Shown: in pieces, positions 50,560 through 57,908 of the stretch
Layout of the letters: each line of letters starts with the position of its first letter
How positions within the stretch are numbered: the stretch's first letter is position 1
Assembly: GCF_037201815.1 (NCBI RefSeq)
Contig: NZ_CP147407.1
Span: 3,852,723-3,916,722, forward strand
Length of the DNA: 64,000 bases
Origin: Metabacillus sp. FJAT-52054
Lineage (GTDB): Bacteria > Bacillota > Bacilli > Bacillales > Bacillaceae
Direction of reading: 5' to 3'
Position numbers and translations under genes: made by a program
The notes under the pieces: generated by a model
What the model was told of the DNA's origin: nothing
Seen by the model: the letters and a program-made list of their open reading frames with translations, nothing else
The model's database searches: none

Positions 50560-50744
50560 TCTTTTCCCTCTTCCGTTTTACTTGTATCCATTATAGCCGT
50601 TTTCGTGGTGCAGCTGAATGAAAAATTCCTATATTTTGAAATAAATGCATTAGAGGGCATAGTCATGTATTGCCCTATTTAAAGGATGAATAATCGGAAT
50701 CATGAAAAGAAAAAAATCACCAAGGCAAAACAGTGCCCGGCGAT

Positions 50745-50969
50745 TTATTTGTTCAGTTTTTTTTCAATTTTATCCAGCAGTTCATCCTCGCTCAAGGCTG
50801 AAATCGGACGGTTATTTACGAATGCAAACGATTTTTTTCTGCCTGGTCCGCAGTATGATTGGCAGCCGATATCAATGGCTGCTTCAGGGTCCGCTTTTTT
50901 CAAGCGGGGGACGAGGGTTTTGATGTTGGTTGCCTGGCAATCGTCGCAAATACGAAATTCATTCGCCAT
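50745..50969 (-). CDS. DUF1450 family small cysteine protein
   Basis: 74 aa from the ATG at 50969 (MANEFRICDDCQATNIKTLV), RBS AAGGAAATGGGG. Cysteine pairs CDDC and CQSYC near residues 8-11 and 40-44 resemble thioredoxin-like ferredoxin folds; it may hold an Fe-S cluster, but this is not shown. Function unknown. Confidence 0.85.
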   Translation of the reverse strand: MANEFRICDDCQATNIKTLVPRLKKADPEAAIDIGCQSYCGPGRKKSFAFVNNRPISALSEDELLDKIEKKLNK

Positions 50970-51144
50970 GAATCCCCATTTCCTTTCTTTCATGAAAATT
51001 TCTATAGTAAGAGCCAGAGCCCTCATTGTCTTTTTAAAACACTAAGGGCTATTTTACCCCGATTATTCACCGCTTGCAAGCTCATAAAGAATTCAATCAT
51101 CTTCCGAAACTTTCATAATTTTTCTATTATCCTTTCAAAAATAT

Positions 51145-51174
51145 GTATAAAAGATTAGAAATCAGGCCATTCTG
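51145..51174 (+). promoter_or_regulatory. Sigma-F promoter of rsfA
   Basis: GTATA (51145-51149), 15 bp, GGCCATTCTG (51165-51174). Exact fit to GYWTA-N15-GGnnAnnnT. rsfA is a sigma-F/sigma-G gene in B. subtilis. Confidence 0.82.
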
Positions 51175-51212
51175 TTAGCAGGAAAACATTACAGTATATG
51201 GGAGTTGAGATC

Positions 51213-51983
51213 ATGAAACAGAGACAGGATGCCTGGTCTGAAGAAAATGACCTGCTGCTAGCCGAAACCGTTCTGCGTCATGTACGTGAAGGAAGTACGC
51301 AGCTGAATGCATTTGAAGAAGTTGGAGATAAATTAAACCGTACATCCGCCGCATGCGGATTCCGCTGGAACGCAGTCGTGCGCCATCAATATGAAAAAGC
51401 ACTGCAGCTTGCGAAAAAACAGCGGAAACAAAAAATGAGAGCACTAGGAAAAGGCCAGCCGGCTAAGAAAAAGCTGCTCTATGCACCGCCTGAGGCATCA
51501 CAAGCATCGGTAAAGCCGGCCTATAAAGAGGAGTTCGCAGAGGAGCAAACCTATGAACCTGCTATTTCATTCTATACAGCACCTGTACAGGATGAAGAGC
51601 TGGACTACGAGGAATTGAATGGGGTTTCCTATACAACCCTTAAACAGCCTGCTAGCTTACCTGTATCATCAGGAGCCATTACGATGGATCAAGTCATTTC
51701 GTTTCTTGAAACATACGAAAGCCGAGCAAACCACAGTACTGCGCTTAAGCAGGAAAACATCCGCTTAAAGCGGGAACTGGATGAGCTCGCAAGTCGTAAT
51801 GAAGAACTGGAAATCAGAATTGCTAAAATGGAAGAAGATTCCGATACGATTCAGGAAGACTATGAAACATTGATGAAAATCATGAATCGCGCAAGAAAAC
51901 TGACTCTGTTTGAAGAGGAAGACCGTTCTGCTCCAAAGTTCAAAATGGACCGGAATGGAAACCTTGAAAAAGTAGCCGAATAA
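51213..51983 (+). CDS. rsfA: Prespore-specific regulator RsfA
   Basis: 256 aa from the ATG at 51213 (MKQRQDAWSEENDLLLAETVLR), RBS TGGGAG. N-terminal SANT/Myb-like DNA-binding domain (WSEENDLLLAETVLRHVREGSTQLNAFEEVGDKLNRTSAACGFRWNAVV), a basic stretch KKQRKQKM, a low-complexity middle, and a coiled coil at about 175-235. Adjusts sigma-F gene expression in the forespore. Its own sigma-F promoter is visible. Confidence 0.93.
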   Translation: MKQRQDAWSEENDLLLAETVLRHVREGSTQLNAFEEVGDKLNRTSAACGFRWNAVVRHQYEKALQLAKKQRKQKMRALGKGQPAKKKLLYAPPEASQASVKPAYKEEFAEEQTYEPAISFYTAPVQDEELDYEELNGVSYTTLKQPASLPVSSGAITMDQVISFLETYESRANHSTALKQENIRLKRELDELASRNEELEIRIAKMEEDSDTIQEDYETLMKIMNRARKLTLFEEEDRSAPKFKMDRNGNLEKVAE

Positions 51984-52007
51984 CTCTTTGACCCCTCCCC
52001 CTATTAA

Positions 52008-52043
52008 ATATAGAAGACGCTCCCGTTTCGGGGGCGTCTCTTT
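52008..52043. terminator. Bidirectional terminator between rsfA and lipL
   Basis: AGACGCTCCC and GGGGGCGTCT around a GTTTC-type loop, followed by T5 on the plus strand. Confidence 0.85.
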
Positions 52044-52886
52044 TTAGGAAATCCCTATTTTTTTGTTTCTTTCGATCATCCGGGTCAAGTTCTTTTCGAA
52101 AATCAGCTGTTCTTCCATAGAAAGAGAGGACGAAAAAATCCGTCCGCTGAGGTTTTTTAAGGAAGTAAGAAGTTTGAGCATCACATCCTGAATGCTCAAT
52201 TCCAATCCGAAAAGCTCGCTTAAGGACGCCATTACTTCCGGAACAATGACCGGATACTCAAACTTTGTCGCCGTTCCCTTCAGACTCTTTTCGTAAAAAT
52301 TCCGGATGATCTCCGCACGGTCCGATCCGCTGCCTGTTACACAAAGATAAATTTGCACAGCGACCCCGTTTCGAAGGCGCCTTTGCGATATTCCAGCGAA
52401 TTTTCTGCCGCCAATACTTAGATCATAGCTGCCCGGACAATAGGAACCCGTGATTTCTCTTGCTTCTATGCCAGCTGCATGGCCGGGGAACATCATCTTG
52501 ATCAGCTCCCACATAGCGTCATATCCTCTGTTTATATCAATCCCTTTATCTGTTTCAGGAAAAATAAGAGAGATGTTCAGCACCCCTTCATCCAGCACAA
52601 CCGCGAGGCCGCCTGAATTCCTGACAACTGTCCGATACCCTCGAGAGGTTAAATACTCAATCCCTTCATCTATAAAGGGCAGCCGGGAATCCTGTATCCC
52701 CAAAACAATCGTGTCGTGATGAACCCACGTCCTGGCCGTCGCAGGGGACGCCAAGGATCCCGCTGACGTGCAAAGAGTATCATCGTAAGCAAATGACTGC
52801 TTTGCGTCAAATTGGGGTCCAAGACTGGACTGATCCAGTATTCTCCATTCAGGCTGCATTAATAGGTTTAAAGACTTTTCTGTCAT
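52044..52886 (-). CDS. lipL: Octanoyl-[GcvH]:protein N-octanoyltransferase LipL
   Basis: 280 aa from the ATG at 52886 (MTEKSLNLLMQPEWRILDQ), RBS AAAGGAT at good distance; a longer in-frame extension to 53030 crosses repeat DNA. Lipoate-ligase-like fold with catalytic cysteine in ITGSYCPGSYDLSIGGRKFAGISQRR, the region that separates LipL (Cys) from true LplA ligases. Transfers octanoyl groups from GcvH to E2 subunits in lipoate assembly. Confidence 0.9.
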   Translation of the reverse strand: MTEKSLNLLMQPEWRILDQSSLGPQFDAKQSFAYDDTLCTSAGSLASPATARTWVHHDTIVLGIQDSRLPFIDEGIEYLTSRGYRTVVRNSGGLAVVLDEGVLNISLIFPETDKGIDINRGYDAMWELIKMMFPGHAAGIEAREITGSYCPGSYDLSIGGRKFAGISQRRLRNGVAVQIYLCVTGSGSDRAEIIRNFYEKSLKGTATKFEYPVIVPEVMASLSELFGLELSIQDVMLKLLTSLKNLSGRIFSSSLSMEEQLIFEKNLTRMIERNKKIGIS

Positions 52887-53057
52887 GGTCATGTGATCCT
52901 TTCTATCCGATCGTTCTGCAGTGTTTCTATTATAGCATGAACTATTCCGTGCAGAAAAAGGGAGTGGCTCTTCTGTGCTTAGGGGGGAACTGCGGGGGCG
53001 GACTGGCGCTTTTGTGGTTAGCGGTGACATCTGCGGTGGCGGGGCAGCAGCGCAGCG

Positions 53058-53183
53058 GGGCCAGTCCCCTCCAATTTTACCGTATTAAAGCTCCGGCACC
53101 ACATCTTCAAACCGTTGATACATAAAGGCTTGCACTGTGCGGTCTCTGTCCCCCGTTACGGTGAAGCATGACGGGACTGTCCC
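53058..53183. repeat. Type-2 TIR element (126 bp), single copy
   Basis: Starts GGGCCAGTCCCC, ends CGGGACTGTCCC. Interior TTAAAGCTCCGGCACCAC and TCTGTCCCCCGTTACGGTGA match the copies at 12749-12999 in reverse. The only element between co-directional genes (pta and lipL). Confidence 0.8.
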
Positions 53184-53206
53184 CTCTTGGACACCTCTTC
53201 ATAAAA

Positions 53207-53260
53207 AAAAGAGCCGGCACCAAAAGGATTTTTCATCCTTTCAGTCCAGCTCCCTAACAA
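53207..53260 (-). terminator. Terminator of pta
   Basis: AGCCGG...CCAGCT-type outer stem with the inner hairpin AAAAGGAT/ATCCTTT; an A-run at 53204-53211 gives Ts on the minus strand. Confidence 0.65.
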
Positions 53261-53263
53261 AAA

Positions 53264-54238
53264 TTATTGTACCGTTTGTCCTGCTGTTATAAGTGAAAGC
53301 TTGTAAACGTCCTCTGCACTGCAGCCGCGGGAAAGGTCATTGACCGGCATGTTCAGGCCTTGAAGGATCGGTCCGACCGCTTCGAAGTTTCCTAAGCGCT
53401 GTGCGATTTTGTAGCCGATGTTCCCTGCTTCGAGACTCGGGAATACAAATACATTTGCGTCGCCTTTGATTACGGAGTCCGGAGCTTTCTTTTCTGCTAC
53501 AGATGGAACGAATGCCGCATCAAACTGGAATTCACCGTCAAGCACAAGGTTTGGAGCCAATTCTTTTGCGATGTTTACCGCTTCTGACACTTTTTCCGTT
53601 TCAGGTGATTTAGCTGATCCTTTAGTTGAGAAGCTCAGCATCGCAACACGCGGTTCGATGTCAAACATGCTTGCTGTATTGGCACTTTCAACTGCAATCT
53701 CCGCCAAGTCCTGAGCATCTGGAGTAATGTTGATGGCACAGTCAGCAAATACGTATTTTTCGTCTCCGCGGACCATGATGAATACGCCGGACGTTTTTTT
53801 CACGCCTTGCTTTGTTTTGATGATTTGAAGTGCCGGACGAACGGTATCAGCTGTAGAGTGTGCCGCTCCGCTTACCAAGCCGTGAGCTTGTCCAGTATAT
53901 ACAAGCATCGTGCCGAAGTAGTTTTCGTCTTTCAGAATTTCACGCGCCTGCTCTTCCGTTGCTTTTCCTTTACGGCGTTCAACAAATGCCTGAACCATAT
54001 CTTCAAAGCCTTCGAAGCTGTTCGGGTCTTTAATTTCAACACCCTCAAGCTTTACATTCAGGTCTGCTGCTTTCTGCTCAACCTCTTGCTTGTTTCCAAT
54101 GATGATTGGCTTTAATACGCCTTCTGCAGCAAGACGGGATGCTGCCTCAAGAATACGCTCGTCTGTCCCTTCAGGAAGAACGATTTTTATATCTTTACCG
54201 GTTACTTTTTCTTTTAACGTTGCAAATAAATCTGACAA
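53264..54238 (-). CDS. pta: Phosphate acetyltransferase
   Basis: 324 aa from a TTG start at 54238 (MSDLFATLKEKVTGKDIKIVLPEG), behind GGAGG with 8-nt spacing. Converts acetyl-CoA and phosphate to acetyl-phosphate, the first step of acetate overflow. Short form (PTA domain only). Motifs: VLPEGTDERILEA, GLVSGAAHSTADTVRPALQ and LNMPVNDLSRGCSAEDVY. A cre site and a sigma-A promoter are visible upstream. Confidence 0.96.
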   Translation of the reverse strand: MSDLFATLKEKVTGKDIKIVLPEGTDERILEAASRLAAEGVLKPIIIGNKQEVEQKAADLNVKLEGVEIKDPNSFEGFEDMVQAFVERRKGKATEEQAREILKDENYFGTMLVYTGQAHGLVSGAAHSTADTVRPALQIIKTKQGVKKTSGVFIMVRGDEKYVFADCAINITPDAQDLAEIAVESANTASMFDIEPRVAMLSFSTKGSAKSPETEKVSEAVNIAKELAPNLVLDGEFQFDAAFVPSVAEKKAPDSVIKGDANVFVFPSLEAGNIGYKIAQRLGNFEAVGPILQGLNMPVNDLSRGCSAEDVYKLSLITAGQTVQ

Positions 54239-54281
54239 ATGAATGCCCTCCTTATTTAGTGCCTCTAATGCTTCCTAGTTT

Positions 54282-54309
54282 AGGATACTTCACTCAGCAG
54301 GAAATTCAA
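54282..54309 (-). promoter_or_regulatory. pta promoter
   Basis: Minus strand TTGAAT (54304-54309), 16 bp, TATCCT (54282-54287). Predicted start of transcription near 54275. Confidence 0.55.
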
Positions 54310-54323
54310 GTCATCTCCCGTTA

Positions 54324-54337
54324 TGACAGCGTTATCA
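54324..54337. promoter_or_regulatory. cre site upstream of pta (activation position)
   Basis: TGACAGCGTTATCA fits TGWAANCGNTNWCA with one mismatch. Its centre lies about 55 bp upstream of the predicted transcription start, the position from which CcpA activates pta in B. subtilis. Confidence 0.7.
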
Positions 54338-54496
54338 GTGAATAATTCTTTATTTTCAAAACTGACTGACTTCTTATCTGTACCTTTTTTCCCTCTTTTA
54401 TCATCCTTGTTTCCTGCAAGTTTTATTCACAGAGCGAACCGTTAATTTATGATATAGTTAGGTTAGAATACATAGTGAGAATAGGAGTGGATCGAC

Positions 54497-55255
54497 TTGA
54501 ACGAAATGCCAAAAAACGAAGCCGCACAAACACTTGATGGCTGGTACAGTCTCCATGATTTCAGAACGCTTGATTGGGCAGCATGGAAAATGCTTACGGG
54601 CGATGAGCGCGAAATGGTCATCCGCGAATTCACAGGCCTTCTTGAAAAATGGGGCGCCGTCGAGAAAGCAGGAAAAGGCAGTCACGCCCTTTACAGCATT
54701 GTCGGGCAAAAAGCTGATTTCATGATGATGGTTTTAAGACCGACGATGGAGGAATTAAACGAGATTGAGATGGAGTTTAACAAATCCCGTCTCGCTGAAT
54801 TCACCCTGCCGGCTTTTTCATACGTTTCCGTTGTCGAGCTGAGCAATTACCTTGCAGGAGATGGCGATCCTTATGAAAACCCTCAAGTCCGGGCAAGATT
54901 GTATCCGGAGCTTCCGAAAGCAAATCATGTTTGCTTCTATCCGATGGACAAGCGCAGACAGGGCAATGACAACTGGTACATGCTTCCGATGGACGAGCGC
55001 AAAAGCCTGATGAGAAGCCACGGCATGATCGGCAGACAATATGCGGGCAAAGTAAAGCAAATCATCTCCGGCTCAGTCGGCTTCGATGATTATGAGTGGG
55101 GCGTTACGCTTTTTGCAGATGACGTTCTTCAATTCAAAAAATTAGTGTATGAAATGCGTTTTGACGAAGTCAGCGCACGCTACGGCGAATTTGGATCCTT
55201 CTATGTAGGGAATATTCTTTCCGCTGAGAAAGTACCATCTTTTTTTCATATTTAA
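54497..55255 (+). CDS. hemQ: Coproheme decarboxylase HemQ (chlorite dismutase family)
   Basis: 252 aa, probable TTG start at 54497 (AGGAG 9 nt upstream); an ATG at 54506 is possible. Oxidatively decarboxylates coproheme to heme b, last step of the Gram-positive heme pathway. Y148 in NHVCFYPMDKRR is the redox tyrosine and H175 in LMRSHGMIGRQYAG the proximal heme ligand; RQGNDNWYMLP is conserved. Neighbour of pta, as in B. subtilis (ywfI). Confidence 0.95.
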   Translation: MNEMPKNEAAQTLDGWYSLHDFRTLDWAAWKMLTGDEREMVIREFTGLLEKWGAVEKAGKGSHALYSIVGQKADFMMMVLRPTMEELNEIEMEFNKSRLAEFTLPAFSYVSVVELSNYLAGDGDPYENPQVRARLYPELPKANHVCFYPMDKRRQGNDNWYMLPMDERKSLMRSHGMIGRQYAGKVKQIISGSVGFDDYEWGVTLFADDVLQFKKLVYEMRFDEVSARYGEFGSFYVGNILSAEKVPSFFHI

Positions 55256-55260
55256 TGAGT

Positions 55261-55291
55261 AAAGCTCTTTCCCAGCGGAAAGAGCTTTTTT
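55261..55291. terminator. Bidirectional terminator between hemQ and the next gene
   Basis: AAAGCTCTTTCC and GGAAAGAGCTTT, 4-nt loop, T-run. Confidence 0.88.
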
Positions 55292-55908
55292 TAACGCGCA
55301 GTAAACTGGTTGCGGCTATCCTGATCCCAGTTCTCCCCGCGGTATCCGGTATGTCCCTCCTGATTAACGAAGCATGGCAGAACTTCGTGGACAATACCTG
55401 GCACCGCATTTTGTTTAAATAGGATGGTAAATCTCATTTTCGTTGAATCCGTCGGGGCAATAACCGAATTTTGCGGGGTTAGACTGTTTGATGGAAGCAA
55501 ACGGCCATTCATCCCCACTGTCCCGATTCCCGTGGGCTGTGCTTGACTGACTCTTATCCAGTAATTTGTCACCTTTACAGCAGATGCCAGGTCACACGGG
55601 CGGTCATATACCATTTCAATTTGATTCGCTGCAGTCTGTCTTGCCTCCAGCAGCTTTGGAACCGCCGCTCTGACATTTAAATCCGCGATCCGGTAGCTGA
55701 CTCCGATTTTAAGAAACTTATCCCCTGTCAGCCGATAGCTTCCATTGCCGCTGCTCCTTGCCCGAAAGCTCGTTCCATCATCTCCGGTAATGGTTAAAAC
55801 CGGTGCAGCGGAAACAAAGCCCATCAGCTGAATCTCGCTTAATGTAATGATATTTGCCCTGACCTGTCTATAGGCCAGCGAATTTCCGGTTCTATAAAAT
55901 CCCATCAT
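55291..55908 (-). CDS. Unknown protein next to the spore-germination genes
   Basis: 205 aa, family not recognised. No signal peptide; beta-rich with FVSAAPVLTITGDDGTSF and a VTNYWIRVSQAQPTGIGTVGMNG segment reminiscent of Ig-like repeats of surface proteins, and a C-terminus with YRGENWDQDSRNQF. RBS AAGGGGGCG before MMGFYRTGN. Minus strand CATAGGCTA at 55929-55937 matches the sigma-K -10 consensus CATAnnnTA, which would fit a late mother-cell (coat-associated) protein, but the -35 is poor. Divergent from cwlJ. Confidence 0.6.
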   Translation of the reverse strand: MMGFYRTGNSLAYRQVRANIITLSEIQLMGFVSAAPVLTITGDDGTSFRARSSGNGSYRLTGDKFLKIGVSYRIADLNVRAAVPKLLEARQTAANQIEMVYDRPCDLASAVKVTNYWIRVSQAQPTGIGTVGMNGRLLPSNSLTPQNSVIAPTDSTKMRFTILFKQNAVPGIVHEVLPCFVNQEGHTGYRGENWDQDSRNQFTAR

Positions 55909-55969
55909 TTTAAACGCCCCCTTAATCCTAGCCTATGAGGCATTTATCGATTTTTGCCTTTTTAAAAAA

Positions 55970-55997
55970 GAATAATCCCCTTCTTTTCTCATACTAT
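55970..55997 (+). promoter_or_regulatory. Probable sigma-E promoter of cwlJ-gerQ
   Basis: GAATAAT (55970-55976), 13 bp, CATACTAT (55990-55997), near the sigma-E consensus kmATATT-N14-CATACAnT. The -10 lies inside the palindrome CTCATA-C-TATGAG (55988-56000). Confidence 0.5.
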
Positions 55998-56044
55998 GAG
56001 AATAGCGTTCAGTCTTTTTTCAATCTCTTTTTAGGGGTGAAGGC

Positions 56045-56454
56045 ATGGCTGTTGTTCCTTACAACGACAAAGAACTGAATGGGCGGAAGGTCAAGGAGAC
56101 GGCCCGACAGGAATGCTTCTGGCCGGAAATGCGGGGGTAAACCGGGTCAGGGCCGATTGTCTGGATTTTTAAAAATTTCATCCATTGAAAGAATGATTTT
56201 TCAGCGGCCAGGCGGGTTTGAAGCAACTCAGAAAGGCTACTTTTATCAAAGAGCACGTTCCAGTGAAATCGATCTTGCCAAAAAGGTCATTGCCCAGCCG
56301 TTACCGTCCAGGGGAATATTCCCTCTGGTTTTTCAGGCCAGGCGGTAACTGCCCTGGCACCTGGTACAATCAGGCGAACTCCGGGCGCTGCAAATCACAT
56401 TGCTTTTACACACCCAGCCAGGAAGCCTGTGCCTCCGTTTATTCGACGCGCTAA
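56045..56454 (+). pseudogene. cwlJ: cwlJ, spore cortex-lytic hydrolase, frameshifted
   Basis: The frames in order give MAVVPYNDKEL, then AEGQGDGPTGMLLAGNAGVN through RADCLDF, then LKISSIERMIFQRPGGFEA through YFYQRARSSE, then RPGEYSLWFFRPGGNCP through CKSHCFYTPSQEAC and a stop. This is CwlJ (SleB/CwlJ hydrolase, about 140 aa) in four pieces. Lesions: loss of about 6-8 codons with frameshift near 56078-56083, including the segment with the predicted catalytic glutamate; loss of one T in the run near 56166-56170; an extra base (or two lost) near 56297-56300. The RBS and start are intact. gerQ follows 32 bp later. Confidence 0.88.
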
Positions 56455-56486
56455 GATGATGAGAATGATTGAAAAGGGGGATTTAA

Positions 56487-57092
56487 ATGTTATTCAATAA
56501 AAAGCAAGGGAATAGTGGACAGCAGCAAGAGCCCTACCCATATCCCGCATACGGATACGGCTATGAGGCCGGATATGATGGTTCCTATGATTACCGTGCC
56601 TATCAGCCGTATGCGATGCAGGGGCAGCAGGGGCAGGGACAAATGCAGCAAGGACAGGGTCAGCCGGGAATGGGCGGTATGCAAGGACAGCAAGGGCAGC
56701 AGCAGGGGCAAGGCGGTATGGGAGGTATGGGAGGTATGGGAGGCATGCAGGGGCAGCAGGGCCTTCAGGTTCCGCCTATGCAATCCCAGTCCTCCCCCTC
56801 GCAAAGCATACCGGGGATGCTTCCGCTTGAAGAATCCTATATCGAAAACATCCTGCGGCTGAACCGCGGAAAGACAGCCACTGTTTATATGACGTTTGAA
56901 AACAACAAAGAATGGAACGCCATGATATTCAAGGGAACCATTGAAGCCGCAGGCCGCGATCATATTATTTTGAGTGATCCGCAAACCGGCAGACGGTTCC
57001 TGCTTCTGATGGTCTACCTTGATTACATTACATTTGACGAAGAGATTAATTATGAATATCCATTTGGAATGTCAGCTTCTTCGCCGCGATGA
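56487..57092 (+). CDS. gerQ: Spore coat protein GerQ
   Basis: 201 aa. N-terminal part rich in Gln, Gly, Tyr and Met (QQEPYPYPAYGYGYEAGY, then MQGQQGQGQMQQGQ and GGMGGMGGMGG), a likely transglutaminase (Tgl) substrate region; K5 and K6 near the start are candidate crosslinking lysines. The C-terminal GerQ domain (from about 110: LPLEESYIENILRLNRGKTATVYMTFE to DYITFDEEINYEYPFG) is complete. In B. subtilis it positions CwlJ in the coat; the adjacent cwlJ is broken here. Confidence 0.95.
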   Translation: MLFNKKQGNSGQQQEPYPYPAYGYGYEAGYDGSYDYRAYQPYAMQGQQGQGQMQQGQGQPGMGGMQGQQGQQQGQGGMGGMGGMGGMQGQQGLQVPPMQSQSSPSQSIPGMLPLEESYIENILRLNRGKTATVYMTFENNKEWNAMIFKGTIEAAGRDHIILSDPQTGRRFLLLMVYLDYITFDEEINYEYPFGMSASSPR

Positions 57093-57114
57093 TGTAAAGT
57101 TGACTGGGTGCAGT

Positions 57115-57241
57115 TGCACTGACCCTCACTGCTTCACCGCAAATGGGGGCAAAGGCACCTCCTCAAGACCCTTTGAGAGAGTAAGGCGGAAACAGGACGG
57201 GGACGGAGCTTTAGTCCTTTATCTGAGCGGGGGTCAGTGCA
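57115..57241. repeat. 127-bp TIR element, locus 4 copy a
   Basis: TGCACTGACCCTC to GGGGGTCAGTGCA, 127 bp, opposite orientation to loci 2 and 3: GCTTCACCGCA block left, GGGGACGGAGCTTTAGTCCT block right. Confidence 0.9.
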
Positions 57242-57242
57242 C

Positions 57243-57369
57243 TGCACTGACCCTCAGCGCTTCACCGCAGAAGGGGCCAAAGACAGCTCCTGACAAACCT
57301 TTGGGAGAGTAAGGCCTAAACAGAATGGGGACGGAGCTTTAGTCCTTTACCTGAGCGGGGGTCAGTGCA
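57243..57369. repeat. 127-bp TIR element, locus 4 copy b
   Basis: 127 bp, one base (C) after copy a, same orientation and blocks. Confidence 0.9.
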
Positions 57370-57408
57370 CTCGCCGTTCACACAAAATACAATTTCCAAA
57401 CCACACAA

Positions 57409-57441
57409 AAAGGGCGGTGCCAAATGCACCGCCCTTTCCCT
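57409..57441. terminator. Terminator of ywdK
   Basis: AAAGGGCGGTGC and GCACCGCCCTTT with a 5-nt loop. Confidence 0.85.
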
Positions 57442-57443
57442 GT

Positions 57444-57821
57444 TCACATAAATTTAAATGCAGCAACGACAATCAAGACCCAAGAGGCAAGGAAGCATAG
57501 TCCCCCAAGCGGTGTGATCGCGCCAAGTACGCTGATTTGGGTGACAGCGAGTACGTAAAGGCTTCCTGAAAAAAGGATGATCCCTGCGAACATGAGCCAG
57601 CCAGCCCACGTGACCAGTCCAGCCTGAGAGATTTTATCTGCGAGAAACGCAGCAACGAACAGGCCGCCTGCATGGAACATTTGATATGTGACCGCTTTTT
57701 CCCAGATGGCGATGTATTTTTCAGGGATTTTCCCTTCCAATCCGTGTGCTCCAAAAGCACCTAATGCTACAGCTAAAAAGGCGTTAATTGCTGCAAGGAT
57801 AATAAACAGCTTCATTTCCAC
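57444..57821 (-). CDS. ywdK: DUF423 membrane protein YwdK
   Basis: 125 aa with four hydrophobic segments. Family pattern: AINAFLAVALGAFGAHGLEGK near the N-terminus, YQMFHAGGLFVAAFLADK and LAVTQISVLGAITPLGGLCFLASW. Function unknown. RBS CAGGAG. In B. subtilis it lies between gerQ and ywdJ, as here. Confidence 0.92.
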   Translation of the reverse strand: MEMKLFIILAAINAFLAVALGAFGAHGLEGKIPEKYIAIWEKAVTYQMFHAGGLFVAAFLADKISQAGLVTWAGWLMFAGIILFSGSLYVLAVTQISVLGAITPLGGLCFLASWVLIVVAAFKFM

Positions 57822-57908
57822 CAGCTCCTGTTATGAAATCGTCTCTTTTCATCTTACCCCACGGGTGAAAACTTTCCAACTGCCGCTCTGTTGAACGTTT
57901 TGTGACGG

